From contig CABVAO010000024.1 in assembly GCA_902496335.1 (NCBI GenBank), forward strand, positions 1 to 25,767: DNA of 25,767 nucleotides. The letters are read 5' to 3'. The position numbers were made by a program, and so were the translations under genes. Origin of the DNA: an uncultured Collinsella sp. (GTDB lineage Bacteria; Actinomycetota; Coriobacteriia; Coriobacteriales; Coriobacteriaceae). The notes under the pieces are model-generated. The model had not been told where the DNA came from. It ran no database searches and saw only the letters and a program-made list of their open reading frames with translations. This document shows positions 1-5,815 of the stretch, one piece after another (within the stretch, counting starts at the first letter, position 1; every line of letters begins with the position of its first letter).

Positions 1-12
1 GGTCGGAGGGGT

Positions 13-80
13 GGCTTTGTAAAGCCGTTTGTCTCCACCCGCGTAGCGGGTGGTTTAAAGCTGGCCGCTGCGCGGCCAGC
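13..80. repeat. Three consecutive short hairpins, possible IS200/IS605-type end
   Basis: Three tight inverted repeats follow one another. The first has GGCTTT arms at 13-18 and 21-26. The second has CCACCCGC at 35-42 paired with GCGGGTGG at 46-53 around a 3-nt loop. The third has GCTGGCCGC at 60-68 paired with GCGGCCAGC at 72-80 around a 3-nt loop. They abut the 3' end of a truncated ATPase gene. Subterminal hairpins of this kind are known at the ends of IS200/IS605 elements, so an element end that cuts the ATPase is a reasonable inference. The window starts too soon to show a transposase. A strong terminator or a REP cluster is the alternative. Confidence 0.45.
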
Positions 81-83
81 GGA

Positions 84-326
84 CTAAAGTCTTGAATTAA
101 AGTAAAGCATCCGGTCAAGCTCGACGCCCCGGCCCTGAAGCCGCTGCATCTCCTGATACAGGCGATACGTCTTTCCACAACGGCGGGCCCCCACAACCAC
201 ATTTACGATGTTGTCGCGCTTTGGCTCCTGTGGGTTTTCCAGATCAAGGTCTCGCTCAAAGACCTGCGGAACCCCCTGCTGTTCAAAGTCCTTTATTTTC
301 TGGGCGATCAAGTCGTTGAATGCCAT
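84..326 (-). pseudogene. Truncated AAA-family ATP-binding protein (N-terminal remnant)
   Basis: This 80-residue frame has a clear Walker A motif (GARRCGKT, residues 46-53) followed by a helix and the start of the next strand (MLYFNSRL), where it stops. In the large family of bacterial AAA ATPases of about 400 residues that often carry a C-terminal DUF4143 domain, this strand is followed by Walker B, sensor motifs and a C-terminal domain; all are missing here. The start is supported by GGAG four bases upstream of the ATG. The stop lies next to three consecutive hairpins at 13-80, which suggests the gene was cut by an insertion or rearrangement. A fragment with Walker A but no Walker B should not hydrolyse ATP. 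A genuine short protein is possible but less likely. Confidence 0.6.
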
Positions 327-333
327 GATTCTC

Positions 334-395
334 CAATCTTGCTCTCTAGCTAATCAAAATTATACTGATTCTTGATTAATTAGAGAGCAAGATTG
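334..395. repeat. 24-bp inverted repeat in the ATPase promoter region
   Basis: Arms 334-357 and 372-395 are inverted copies with two mismatches around an AT-rich 14-nt spacer. The left arm starts CAATCTTGCTCTCTA and the right arm ends TAGAGAGCAAGATTG. The repeat begins 8 nt upstream of the ATPase start codon (minus strand), so it overlaps the expected promoter and leader. It could be an operator, a leader hairpin or a mobile-element scar. No protein encoded nearby identifies a binding partner. Confidence 0.6.
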
Positions 396-496
396 TGTGT
401 AGCTTGATTAACACTTAAGCAAGTTTTATCACCGTTATTGCTCCGAAGGATATCGAGTGGCTAAGAGGACAACCGAGCTCGAATGCGACTCCCCGA

Positions 497-529
497 GCAG
501 TCAATTTGGGACGGGGCTTTTTTGACTGC
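497..529. repeat. Hairpin repeat, family B copy 1 (conserved loop, variable arms)
   Basis: Arms GCAGTCAA (497-504) and TTGACTGC (522-529) enclose a 17-nt loop containing TTGGGACGGGGCT. The copy at 25682-25716 has the same loop length and nearly the same loop sequence, but different arms that still pair. The segment lies in the stretch 396-556, which otherwise holds no gene that I can support. Confidence 0.6.
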
Positions 530-556
530 CCTCCCCTGCAGAAAAATCCCTAACGC

Positions 557-623
557 AGTTGCGGTGAAATAGGGATTGTTTTTGCTGGTCAAACCGCAAA
601 ACAGTCCCTATTTCACCGCAACT
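557..623. repeat. Hairpin repeat, family A copy 1
   Basis: Arms 557-578 and 602-623 are 22 nt and complementary except for one position that would form a G-U pair in RNA. The outer part (AGTTGCGGTG, then AATAG) is shared with the copy at 13540-13606. The inner base pairs differ between copies but stay paired. The loop is 23 nt. The repeat ends 24 nt downstream of the stop codon of the small minus-strand gene at 648-842. Confidence 0.7.
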
Positions 624-647
624 TATTGGTGGCCTTTTGGGTGGCAC

Positions 648-842
648 TCAGCGCCACGGATCGGCTTCGAACATCGGCTCGCGCTCGGGGCGGCGATCGC
701 TGTAGGGATCGTAGCCGTCGTCGTCCTCGTTCTCGGCACGGATGTAGGGGTCGCGCGGCTTGGGTGCCGGCTTAGGCACAGGCTTGGGTGCGGCGGGTGC
801 GGTATCGGTCGCCGGCGCGCTTGTCTTGATCTCGTCTTTCAT
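648..842 (-). CDS. Small proline-rich acidic protein of unknown function
   Basis: This predicted 64-residue soluble protein begins MKDEIKTSAP. It has an Ala/Pro/Lys-rich middle (APKPVPKPAPKPRDPY) and a charged tail with a run of Asp and Glu, then DPYSDRRPEREPMFEADPWR. I see no membrane segment, catalytic motif or family I recognise, and composition suggests disorder. Three in-frame ATGs are close together. I chose the one at 842 because AGGAG at 851-855 lies 8 nt upstream; the ATG at 848 is only 2 nt from it. The gene follows clpB on the same strand after a predicted terminator (893-926), so it may have its own promoter. The regular Pro-Lys spacing and the good ribosome site favour a real gene over a chance frame. 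Confidence 0.55.
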   Translation of the reverse strand: MKDEIKTSAPATDTAPAAPKPVPKPAPKPRDPYIRAENEDDDGYDPYSDRRPEREPMFEADPWR

Positions 843-892
843 CTGCATAGCTCCTTGCATCGCATCCGTTCAACACCATCGATTGTCGCACG

Positions 893-926
893 AAAAAGGG
901 CGGCGACCCAATTGGATCCGCCGCCC
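893..926 (-). terminator. Intrinsic terminator of clpB
   Basis: On the minus strand GGGCGGCG pairs with CGCCGCCC (arms 919-926 and 898-905) and is followed by five T (893-897). It lies 46 nt downstream of the clpB stop codon. Confidence 0.8.
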
Positions 927-972
927 TTGGCGTTTAGAGACGACTGGCAGATTTTAAGGCATGGCCCAAAAT

Positions 973-3600
973 CTACTCGGCGTCGGGAACCTCGTAGGTG
1001 GCCGCCGGCGTGTTATCGCACACGACGGTAAAGCCGCCGTCCTTGTCGACATCGACCGTCACCTGATCGCCCTCGCACACCGTGCCGTCGATGATGGCCG
1101 CCGCGATGGCATCGACAACCTCGCGCTGAACCAGACGCTTGAGCGGACGGGCACCAAAGACCGGGTCCAGGCCGCCCACGGCGAGCATCTGCTTGGCCGC
1201 CGGGGTGATGGCAAGCGTCATGCGCTCCTTGGCCAGACGTGCACGGACGTCGGCGAGCTGAATATCGACGATCTTCTCGATCTGCGCCATGCCAAGCGGA
1301 TGGAACACCACGATATCGTCGATACGGTTGAGGAACTCGGGGCGGAAGGTCTGAGCCATGGCAGCGTCGACCTGATGGCGCATCTCCTCCTCGTCCTTAC
1401 CGGACAGATCGGCGATGGCCTTGGAGCCCACGTTGGACGTCATGATGATAATCGTGTTCTTGAAGGACACCTGGCGACCCTGGCCATCGGTCAGACGACC
1501 GTCATCGAGCACCTGCAGCAGCACGTTGAAGACATCCGGATGGGCCTTCTCCATCTCGTCGAGCAAGATCACGGAGTACGGACGACGGCGCACGGCCTCG
1601 GTGAGCTGGCCGCCCTCGTCGTAACCCACGTATCCCGGGGGCGCACCGATCAGACGCTGGACGCTGAACTTCTCCATATACTCGGACATGTCGATACGCA
1701 CGAGCGCGCGCTCGTCGTCGAACAGGCACTCGGCCAGCGCCTTGGCGAGCTCGGTCTTGCCCACGCCGGTGGGGCCCAGGAAGAAGAAGCTGCCGATGGG
1801 CTTGTCCGGATCGGAGAGGCCCGCACGGCTGCGGCGCACGGCCGCGGCAACGGCGGAGACGGCCTCGTCCTGGCCGATGACGCGCTTATGCAGCTCGCCC
1901 TCCAGGCCCTTGAGCTTGTCGAGCTCGCCCTGCATCATCTTGGACACGGGCACGCCGGTCCAGGCGCTCACGACCTCGGCGATCTCATCGGAGGTCACCT
2001 GCTCGTTCAGGCCCTCGCCGTCCTGCTGCTTTTGTGCCTCGAGCGCGGCCTCGGAATCCTGAATCTGCTGCTGCAGGCCCGGAATCACGGAGTAGCGCAG
2101 CTCGGACGCACGACCCAAATCGCCGTTGCGCGTCGCACGCTCCTCCTCGCTCTTGGCCTCGTCAAGCTGGCTCTTAAGCTCCTGCACGTGGTCAATGGCG
2201 TTCTTCTGGTTGAGCCAGCCGGCCTTTTGCACGTTGAGTTTTTCCTGGACCTCGGCAATCTCCTGGCGCAGGGCCTCCAGACGCTCCTTGGAGGCGTCAT
2301 CGGTCTCTTTCATGAGCGCCTGTTCCTCGATCTGCAGCTGAGTGAGCTGACGCGTGGTGGCGTCGATCTCGACCGGCATGCTGTCGAGTTCCATGCGCAG
2401 GCGGCTTGCCGCCTCATCGACCAGATCGATGGCCTTGTCGGGCAGGAAGCGGTCGGCGATGTAGCGATCGGAGAGGTCGGCAGCTGCCACGAGCGCGCTA
2501 TCGGTGATATGCACACCGTGGAAGATCTCGTACTTCTCCTTCAGACCACGCAGGATCGAAATGGTGTCCTCGACGGTAGGCTCGCTCACCATAACGGTCT
2601 GGAAACGACGGGCGAGCGCCGCGTCCTTCTCGATGTACTTGCGGTATTCGTCGAGCGTGGTCGCGCCGATCGCGTGCAGGTCGCCACGGGCGAGCGCCGG
2701 CTTGAGGATGTTGCCGGCGTCCATGGAGCCCTCGGTGGCACCCGCGCCCACGATGGTGTGGAGCTCATCGATGAACAGGATGACCTTGCCCTCGGACTTC
2801 TGGACTTCCTTGAGTACGGCCTTCAAGCGGTCCTCGAACTCGCCGCGGTACTTGGCGCCGGCGACCAGCGCGCTCATGTCGAGCTCGATAAGGTCGCGGT
2901 CGCGCAGGGTGCTCGGCACGTCGCCGGCCACGATACGCTGGGCGATACCTTCGACGATGGCTGTCTTGCCGACGCCCGGCTCGCCAATGAGCACGGGGTT
3001 GTTCTTGGTGCGACGGGACAGGACCTGGATGGTGCGGCGAATCTCATCGGTACGGCCGATGACCGGGTCGAGCTTGCCGGCGCGGGCCAGATCGCAGATG
3101 TTGCGACCGTACTGCTCCAGTGCCTCAAACTGAGTCTTGTCCTCGGCAGACGTCACGCGGTCATCGCCACGCAGCTCCTCGTAGACTTGCTCGATGCGCT
3201 CCTTGGTGACGCCGGCGTCGCGCAGCACGCGGCCCGCCTCGCCCTTGTCCTCGGCAAGCGCCATCAGCAGATGCTCAGTCACCACAAAGCTGTCGCCCAT
3301 CTTGGTGGCCTTCTTCTCGGCCTTTTCGATGACGCGGACGAGCTCGTTGGACAGGCCCATCTGCTGGCCCTCGCCCGAAACCTTGGGCGCGTGGTCGATG
3401 GCATCCTGTGTGGAGCGTGCGAGCTGAGCCGGGTCGGCGCCGATGCGCTCGATGATCACGGAGATATTGCGCTCGCCGGCACCGAGCAGGGCAGACAGCA
3501 GATGAATCGGCTCCACCGCGCCGGCCTGCGCGTCAGCGGCCGTGCTCATGGCGGTCTGCAGCGCCTCGCGCGACGTCATTGCTAGCTTATCGATTCTCAT
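973..3600 (-). CDS. clpB: ATP-dependent chaperone ClpB (Hsp100 disaggregase)
   Basis: This 875-residue cytoplasmic AAA+ disaggregase pulls polypeptides out of aggregates and passes them to DnaK/DnaJ/GrpE for refolding. Its order is: Clp N-domain repeats (about 1-145), nucleotide domain 1 with Walker A GEPGVGKT (206-213) and Walker B VILFIDE (273-279), a long coiled-coil M-domain (about 400-530, the hallmark separating ClpB from ClpA or ClpC), and nucleotide domain 2 with GPTGVGKT (609-616) and a later VILLDE. Length matches the family. The ATG is preceded by AGAGGTGA at good spacing. It is monocistronic or read with the small gene downstream. An inverted repeat upstream, shared with dnaK, points to HspR control. 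Confidence 0.97.
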   Translation of the reverse strand: MRIDKLAMTSREALQTAMSTAADAQAGAVEPIHLLSALLGAGERNISVIIERIGADPAQLARSTQDAIDHAPKVSGEGQQMGLSNELVRVIEKAEKKATKMGDSFVVTEHLLMALAEDKGEAGRVLRDAGVTKERIEQVYEELRGDDRVTSAEDKTQFEALEQYGRNICDLARAGKLDPVIGRTDEIRRTIQVLSRRTKNNPVLIGEPGVGKTAIVEGIAQRIVAGDVPSTLRDRDLIELDMSALVAGAKYRGEFEDRLKAVLKEVQKSEGKVILFIDELHTIVGAGATEGSMDAGNILKPALARGDLHAIGATTLDEYRKYIEKDAALARRFQTVMVSEPTVEDTISILRGLKEKYEIFHGVHITDSALVAAADLSDRYIADRFLPDKAIDLVDEAASRLRMELDSMPVEIDATTRQLTQLQIEEQALMKETDDASKERLEALRQEIAEVQEKLNVQKAGWLNQKNAIDHVQELKSQLDEAKSEEERATRNGDLGRASELRYSVIPGLQQQIQDSEAALEAQKQQDGEGLNEQVTSDEIAEVVSAWTGVPVSKMMQGELDKLKGLEGELHKRVIGQDEAVSAVAAAVRRSRAGLSDPDKPIGSFFFLGPTGVGKTELAKALAECLFDDERALVRIDMSEYMEKFSVQRLIGAPPGYVGYDEGGQLTEAVRRRPYSVILLDEMEKAHPDVFNVLLQVLDDGRLTDGQGRQVSFKNTIIIMTSNVGSKAIADLSGKDEEEMRHQVDAAMAQTFRPEFLNRIDDIVVFHPLGMAQIEKIVDIQLADVRARLAKERMTLAITPAAKQMLAVGGLDPVFGARPLKRLVQREVVDAIAAAIIDGTVCEGDQVTVDVDKDGGFTVVCDNTPAATYEVPDAE

Positions 3601-3621
3601 GGAATCACCTCTCTTGGGGCG

Positions 3622-3639
3622 GCCGCCCTACGGGGCGGC
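3622..3639 (-). other. GC-rich hairpin in the clpB leader
   Basis: On the minus strand GCCGCCC-CGTA-GGGCGGC forms a 7-bp stem with a 4-nt loop just upstream of the clpB ribosome binding site. A similarly placed GC stem occurs in the dnaK leader (12757-12786). A role in mRNA stability or temperature-dependent translation is only inferred. Confidence 0.4.
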
Positions 3640-3689
3640 TTCACGTTGTTCGAGAAGTATTGTTGCCAGCTTTGCGCGATCTTATACAC

Positions 3690-3716
3690 AAATCTAAGTC
3701 TCTATATATAAGATTT
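3690..3716 (-). promoter_or_regulatory. Probable HspR operator upstream of clpB
   Basis: AAATCTAAGT-N7-TATAAGATTT is an imperfect inverted repeat. The same two 10-nt blocks with the same 7-nt spacing occur upstream of dnaK (12839-12865) and I saw them nowhere else in the window. HspR family regulators bind HAIR sites (CTTGAGT-N7-ACTCAAG) at dnaK and clpB in other actinobacteria; the 7-nt spacing fits but the half-sites are divergent. A promoter -10 (TATAAG on the minus strand, about 3682-3687) may lie just downstream. Confidence 0.65.
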
Positions 3717-3729
3717 TATGAGTGATTAA

Positions 3730-3782
3730 GAGATAGGGGGCAGGCACGCTCACCCGCTGCGGCCTCGTCCCCTTACTATCTC
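3730..3782. repeat. Inverted-repeat element with a GGGGGCAGGCAC segment
   Basis: GAGATAG (3730-3736) pairs with CTATCTC (3776-3782). Inside are GGGGGCAGGCAC (3736-3747), which resembles the loop of the family C repeats, and a facing GTCCCC. The right arm runs into the next hairpin at 3779. Confidence 0.4.
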
Positions 3783-3833
3783 AATCTGTAACATCTAGCG
3801 ACTGTTTATGGCTCCAGATGTTATAGATTGAGA
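3779..3833. repeat. Hairpin repeat, family D copy 1
   Basis: TCTCAATCTGTAACATCT (3779-3796) pairs with AGATGTTATAGATTGAGA (3816-3833), with one G-T mismatch and a 19-nt loop. A related copy sharing ATCTGTAACA and a GAGAC end follows at 3865-3909. Confidence 0.6.
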
Positions 3834-3864
3834 CGAACAGAAAACACCCGGATCAAAAATCTAA

Positions 3865-3909
3865 ATCTGTAACACCAGGCCCACTTTTAGCGGCCAAGAT
3901 GTTACAGAT
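3865..3909. repeat. Hairpin repeat, family D copy 2
   Basis: ATCTGTAACA (3865-3874) pairs with TGTTACAGAT (3900-3909), and a GAGAC sequence follows as in copy 1. The loop is 25 nt and unlike that of copy 1. Confidence 0.55.
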
Positions 3910-3924
3910 CGAGACAGACCGAAA

Positions 3925-3959
3925 ACCACCACAAAGAGGACAGGCACCTTTGTGGTGGT
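3925..3959. repeat. Hairpin repeat, family C copy 1
   Basis: ACCACCACAAAG (3925-3936) pairs perfectly with CTTTGTGGTGGT (3948-3959) around an 11-nt loop AGGACAGGCAC. It ends 8 nt before the stop codon of the minus-strand gene at 3968-4639, i.e. in its immediate 3' region. Copies 2 and 3 are at 4729-4763 and 5597-5631. Confidence 0.75.
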
Positions 3960-3967
3960 CGCGGTCT

Positions 3968-4639
3968 CTACTCCTTCGCCGAACCCATACTTCCCGATTC
4001 GACGGTCCAGGGCATCTCATCCTCGAACAGCCATGTACGGGCAGACCCACTATCGCGTGCAGTCTGCGGGTCAGGCAAGCAGGTCTGTTTATAGGCATCT
4101 TGGATACACTGACCCATAAAATCGTTGAGCTCGGTCTGGTCGCCCTCCATGACATAGGCGACATCGCCGTCCATGATGTAGATGCCCGGACCCTCATTGC
4201 CCTCGTAGCCCGGATCGTACGAGACATCACATAACTTTGCGCCGTTTGCAGTGTCCAGCTCGATAGAAGAGTGGCATCCGCCAACCATGTCGTTCGCTTT
4301 TGCCCGATAGGACGCATATCCGTACCAACGCTTAAATGTTTTGCCCTTGAGTAGCTCGGACGTCCTATCGATCAGGCTTGTATCCGTGGTATAGCGCATG
4401 GCCCCAAGCTGAATATGTGGATAATTACTAATGCCAAGCGCAGCCGGTTGCTCATCAAAATCAACGGTAATGGTCTCAGGCTTGTCGTCGCCGGTCAGAA
4501 GTTCGACAGATCGAATCACAGGCTTGACCACCGGCTCCGTCACCGCAGCAGGCAGAAACGCCATGCCGACAGCGCCCATGCCAACCACGGTGATCGCAAG
4601 CGCCAAAACAATCAATCCAATACGGGCAAAACGGCTCAC
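3968..4639 (-). CDS. Membrane-anchored protein of unknown function
   Basis: This predicted 223-residue protein has one hydrophobic segment near the N-terminus (about residues 6-29, GLIVLALAITVVGMGAVGMA) and a soluble remainder, so most of it should lie outside the membrane. The soluble part is acidic and has at least four cysteines (GGCHSS, LCDVSY, GQCIQDAYKQTC) that could form disulfides. No lipobox or known domain is evident. I chose the GTG at 4639, which has GGGGTG 7 nt upstream; a GTG at 4678 would add 13 residues but has no good ribosome site. It diverges from 4874-5542, which has the same architecture but no alignable sequence that I can see. Both are surrounded by hairpin repeats. I do not recognise the family. 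Confidence 0.7.
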   Translation of the reverse strand: MSRFARIGLIVLALAITVVGMGAVGMAFLPAAVTEPVVKPVIRSVELLTGDDKPETITVDFDEQPAALGISNYPHIQLGAMRYTTDTSLIDRTSELLKGKTFKRWYGYASYRAKANDMVGGCHSSIELDTANGAKLCDVSYDPGYEGNEGPGIYIMDGDVAYVMEGDQTELNDFMGQCIQDAYKQTCLPDPQTARDSGSARTWLFEDEMPWTVESGSMGSAKE

Positions 4640-4728
4640 GGCAAAACACCCCACAATGCAAACCTTCGCCACCTGCACTAATGATACCGCCAGCTAACAC
4701 TATTACCAAAAGAAGCCGCGCGCTCCTC

Positions 4729-4763
4729 ACCACCACAAAGGGGACAGGCACCTTTGTGGTGGT
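4729..4763. repeat. Hairpin repeat, family C copy 2
   Basis: The arms are those of copy 1 (4729-4740 and 4752-4763) around the loop GGGACAGGCAC (4741-4751). It lies in the divergent promoter region between the two orphan membrane proteins, and is followed by TTTCGAC as is copy 3. Confidence 0.75.
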
Positions 4764-4873
4764 TTTCGACGCTAACGGTCGACCATCTCGCGCCATGAGA
4801 TTAAACTTGAATTGTTCTCTGAACATATCCATTTCTGCCTATCCTCAACAGATCTTTGTCTCGAGGAGCGCAT

Positions 4874-5542
4874 ATGAAGCCGCCTCATTCCACCGGTCGC
4901 AACGTCATCGCCATTCTCGCCATACCCATCGTGATGCTCTTCCTTATCGTCATCACGCCCTTTTCTTTTGGTATCGCCTCGCCCTTCGATCTTTGCGGGA
5001 TGATCGACGCCGGCTCGCGTGCCACCTCGCTCTCCTTTGTCTGCCGTGGCGTGTTCTACGAATATGCAATTCCCACCGGACTTTGGCAGTCCAAGTTACC
5101 GTTGCTCGGTCAGATCGACGGATGCTCCCCCTATTTCTGCCTTGGACCTCAGGCGCTAAACTATCTAATCGACGACCAGCCACTCGACTCCATCGGCCTT
5201 GCCTACGACTACGCACCAAACACCGATGAGCGCCACATGAACCAAGTCCTCGACAAGATGCTTGGACAGTGCGGGCTCACCGAGGAGGCCGGTCGAACCA
5301 TCTATAGCAACCAGAAATTAAAGCGAACAGAACTCCGCCGTGTCGGAAAAATCAAAGGGCGAAACAGGGCCGCCTACTGGGATGCCTGGGCAACACGCGA
5401 CAAGGGCGAATTCGGACACAGCACCTATATGGTCACTGTCTACACCAAAGACGGAATTAAGGACAATGTTGACGATTTCGCGTCATCCAAACTCGGCATC
5501 CCCAAAACAACCAAGCCCGCCAGCCCAGATGAAATCCTGTAG
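4874..5542 (+). CDS. Membrane-anchored protein of unknown function
   Basis: This predicted 222-residue protein has a single strong hydrophobic segment (about residues 11-33, VIAILAIPIVMLFLIVITPF) after a short basic N-terminus, and the rest is predicted outside the membrane. Cysteines occur in pairs or near-pairs (DLCGM, FVCRG, GCSPYFCLG, GQCGL), which suggests disulfides. No enzyme motif is seen. The ATG at 4874 is chosen because GAGGAG (4863-4868) is 5 nt upstream; an in-frame ATG at 4856 lies before that site. It is divergent from 3968-4639, with a family C hairpin between them and another downstream of its stop codon. The family is unknown to me. Confidence 0.75.
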   Translation: MKPPHSTGRNVIAILAIPIVMLFLIVITPFSFGIASPFDLCGMIDAGSRATSLSFVCRGVFYEYAIPTGLWQSKLPLLGQIDGCSPYFCLGPQALNYLIDDQPLDSIGLAYDYAPNTDERHMNQVLDKMLGQCGLTEEAGRTIYSNQKLKRTELRRVGKIKGRNRAAYWDAWATRDKGEFGHSTYMVTVYTKDGIKDNVDDFASSKLGIPKTTKPASPDEIL

Positions 5543-5596
5543 AGACGCTCATTAACATACCGCTCAACAATCACAACAACATCGAGCTCGTTCCCC

Positions 5597-5631
5597 ACCA
5601 CCACAAAGGTGCCTGTCCCCTTTGTGGTGGT
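5597..5631. repeat. Hairpin repeat, family C copy 3 (inverted)
   Basis: The same 12-nt arms (5597-5608 and 5620-5631) enclose GTGCCTGTCCC, the reverse complement of the loop in copy 2, so this copy is inverted. It lies 54 nt after the stop codon of 4874-5542. Confidence 0.75.
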
Positions 5632-5730
5632 TTTCGACAAAAAGAAGCCGCCCCGATAACAGAGGCGGCATCAAGCAAGCCTATTTATTAGCGTCCCTCA
5701 AGACCCAACGAGAACGCAGGAATGTAGCCC

Positions 5731-5796
5731 GGGGCTTACCCTTTCCCGAACGCGACCCTCGCGAAGCGCGTGAGCGGGCGGGAAAGGGTAAGCCCC
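5731..5796. repeat. 17-bp perfect inverted repeat downstream of the hydratase gene
   Basis: GGGGCTTACCCTTTCCC (5731-5747) pairs perfectly with its inverse at 5780-5796. The 32-nt loop is rich in CG and contains smaller self-complementary stretches. It begins 19 nt beyond the stop codon of the minus-strand hydratase and has no T tract, so a simple intrinsic terminator is doubtful. Confidence 0.65.
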
Positions 5797-5815
5797 AGGC
5801 GGACAATTAAGTGCG

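Larger units (their letters stand above)
3601..3967. other. Intergenic region: clpB control region plus hairpin cluster
   Basis: No gene is supported here. From the clpB end it holds a GC hairpin in the leader (3622-3639), the shared heat-shock operator (3690-3716), then three hairpin or inverted-repeat elements and one family C repeat reaching to within 8 nt of the stop codon at 3968. Short frames through it are composed of repeat sequence. Confidence 0.7.

Noticed and set aside
334..395. Intrinsic terminator reading plus
   Set aside because: The arms are AT-rich and long, there is no T run after the right arm, and no plus-strand gene lies upstream.
961..3585. Long plus-strand frame of 874 codons opposite clpB
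   Set aside because: It mirrors clpB codon for codon in a GC-rich gene, has no family features and is low-complexity Leu/Gly/His/Asp/Arg. It is an antisense shadow.
4476..4832. Minus-strand frame of 118 codons with a KTTTKVPVPFVVV segment
   Set aside because: The segment is simply translated family C repeat, and the frame overlaps the start of the real gene 3968-4639. A similar frame at 5440-5640 has the same origin.
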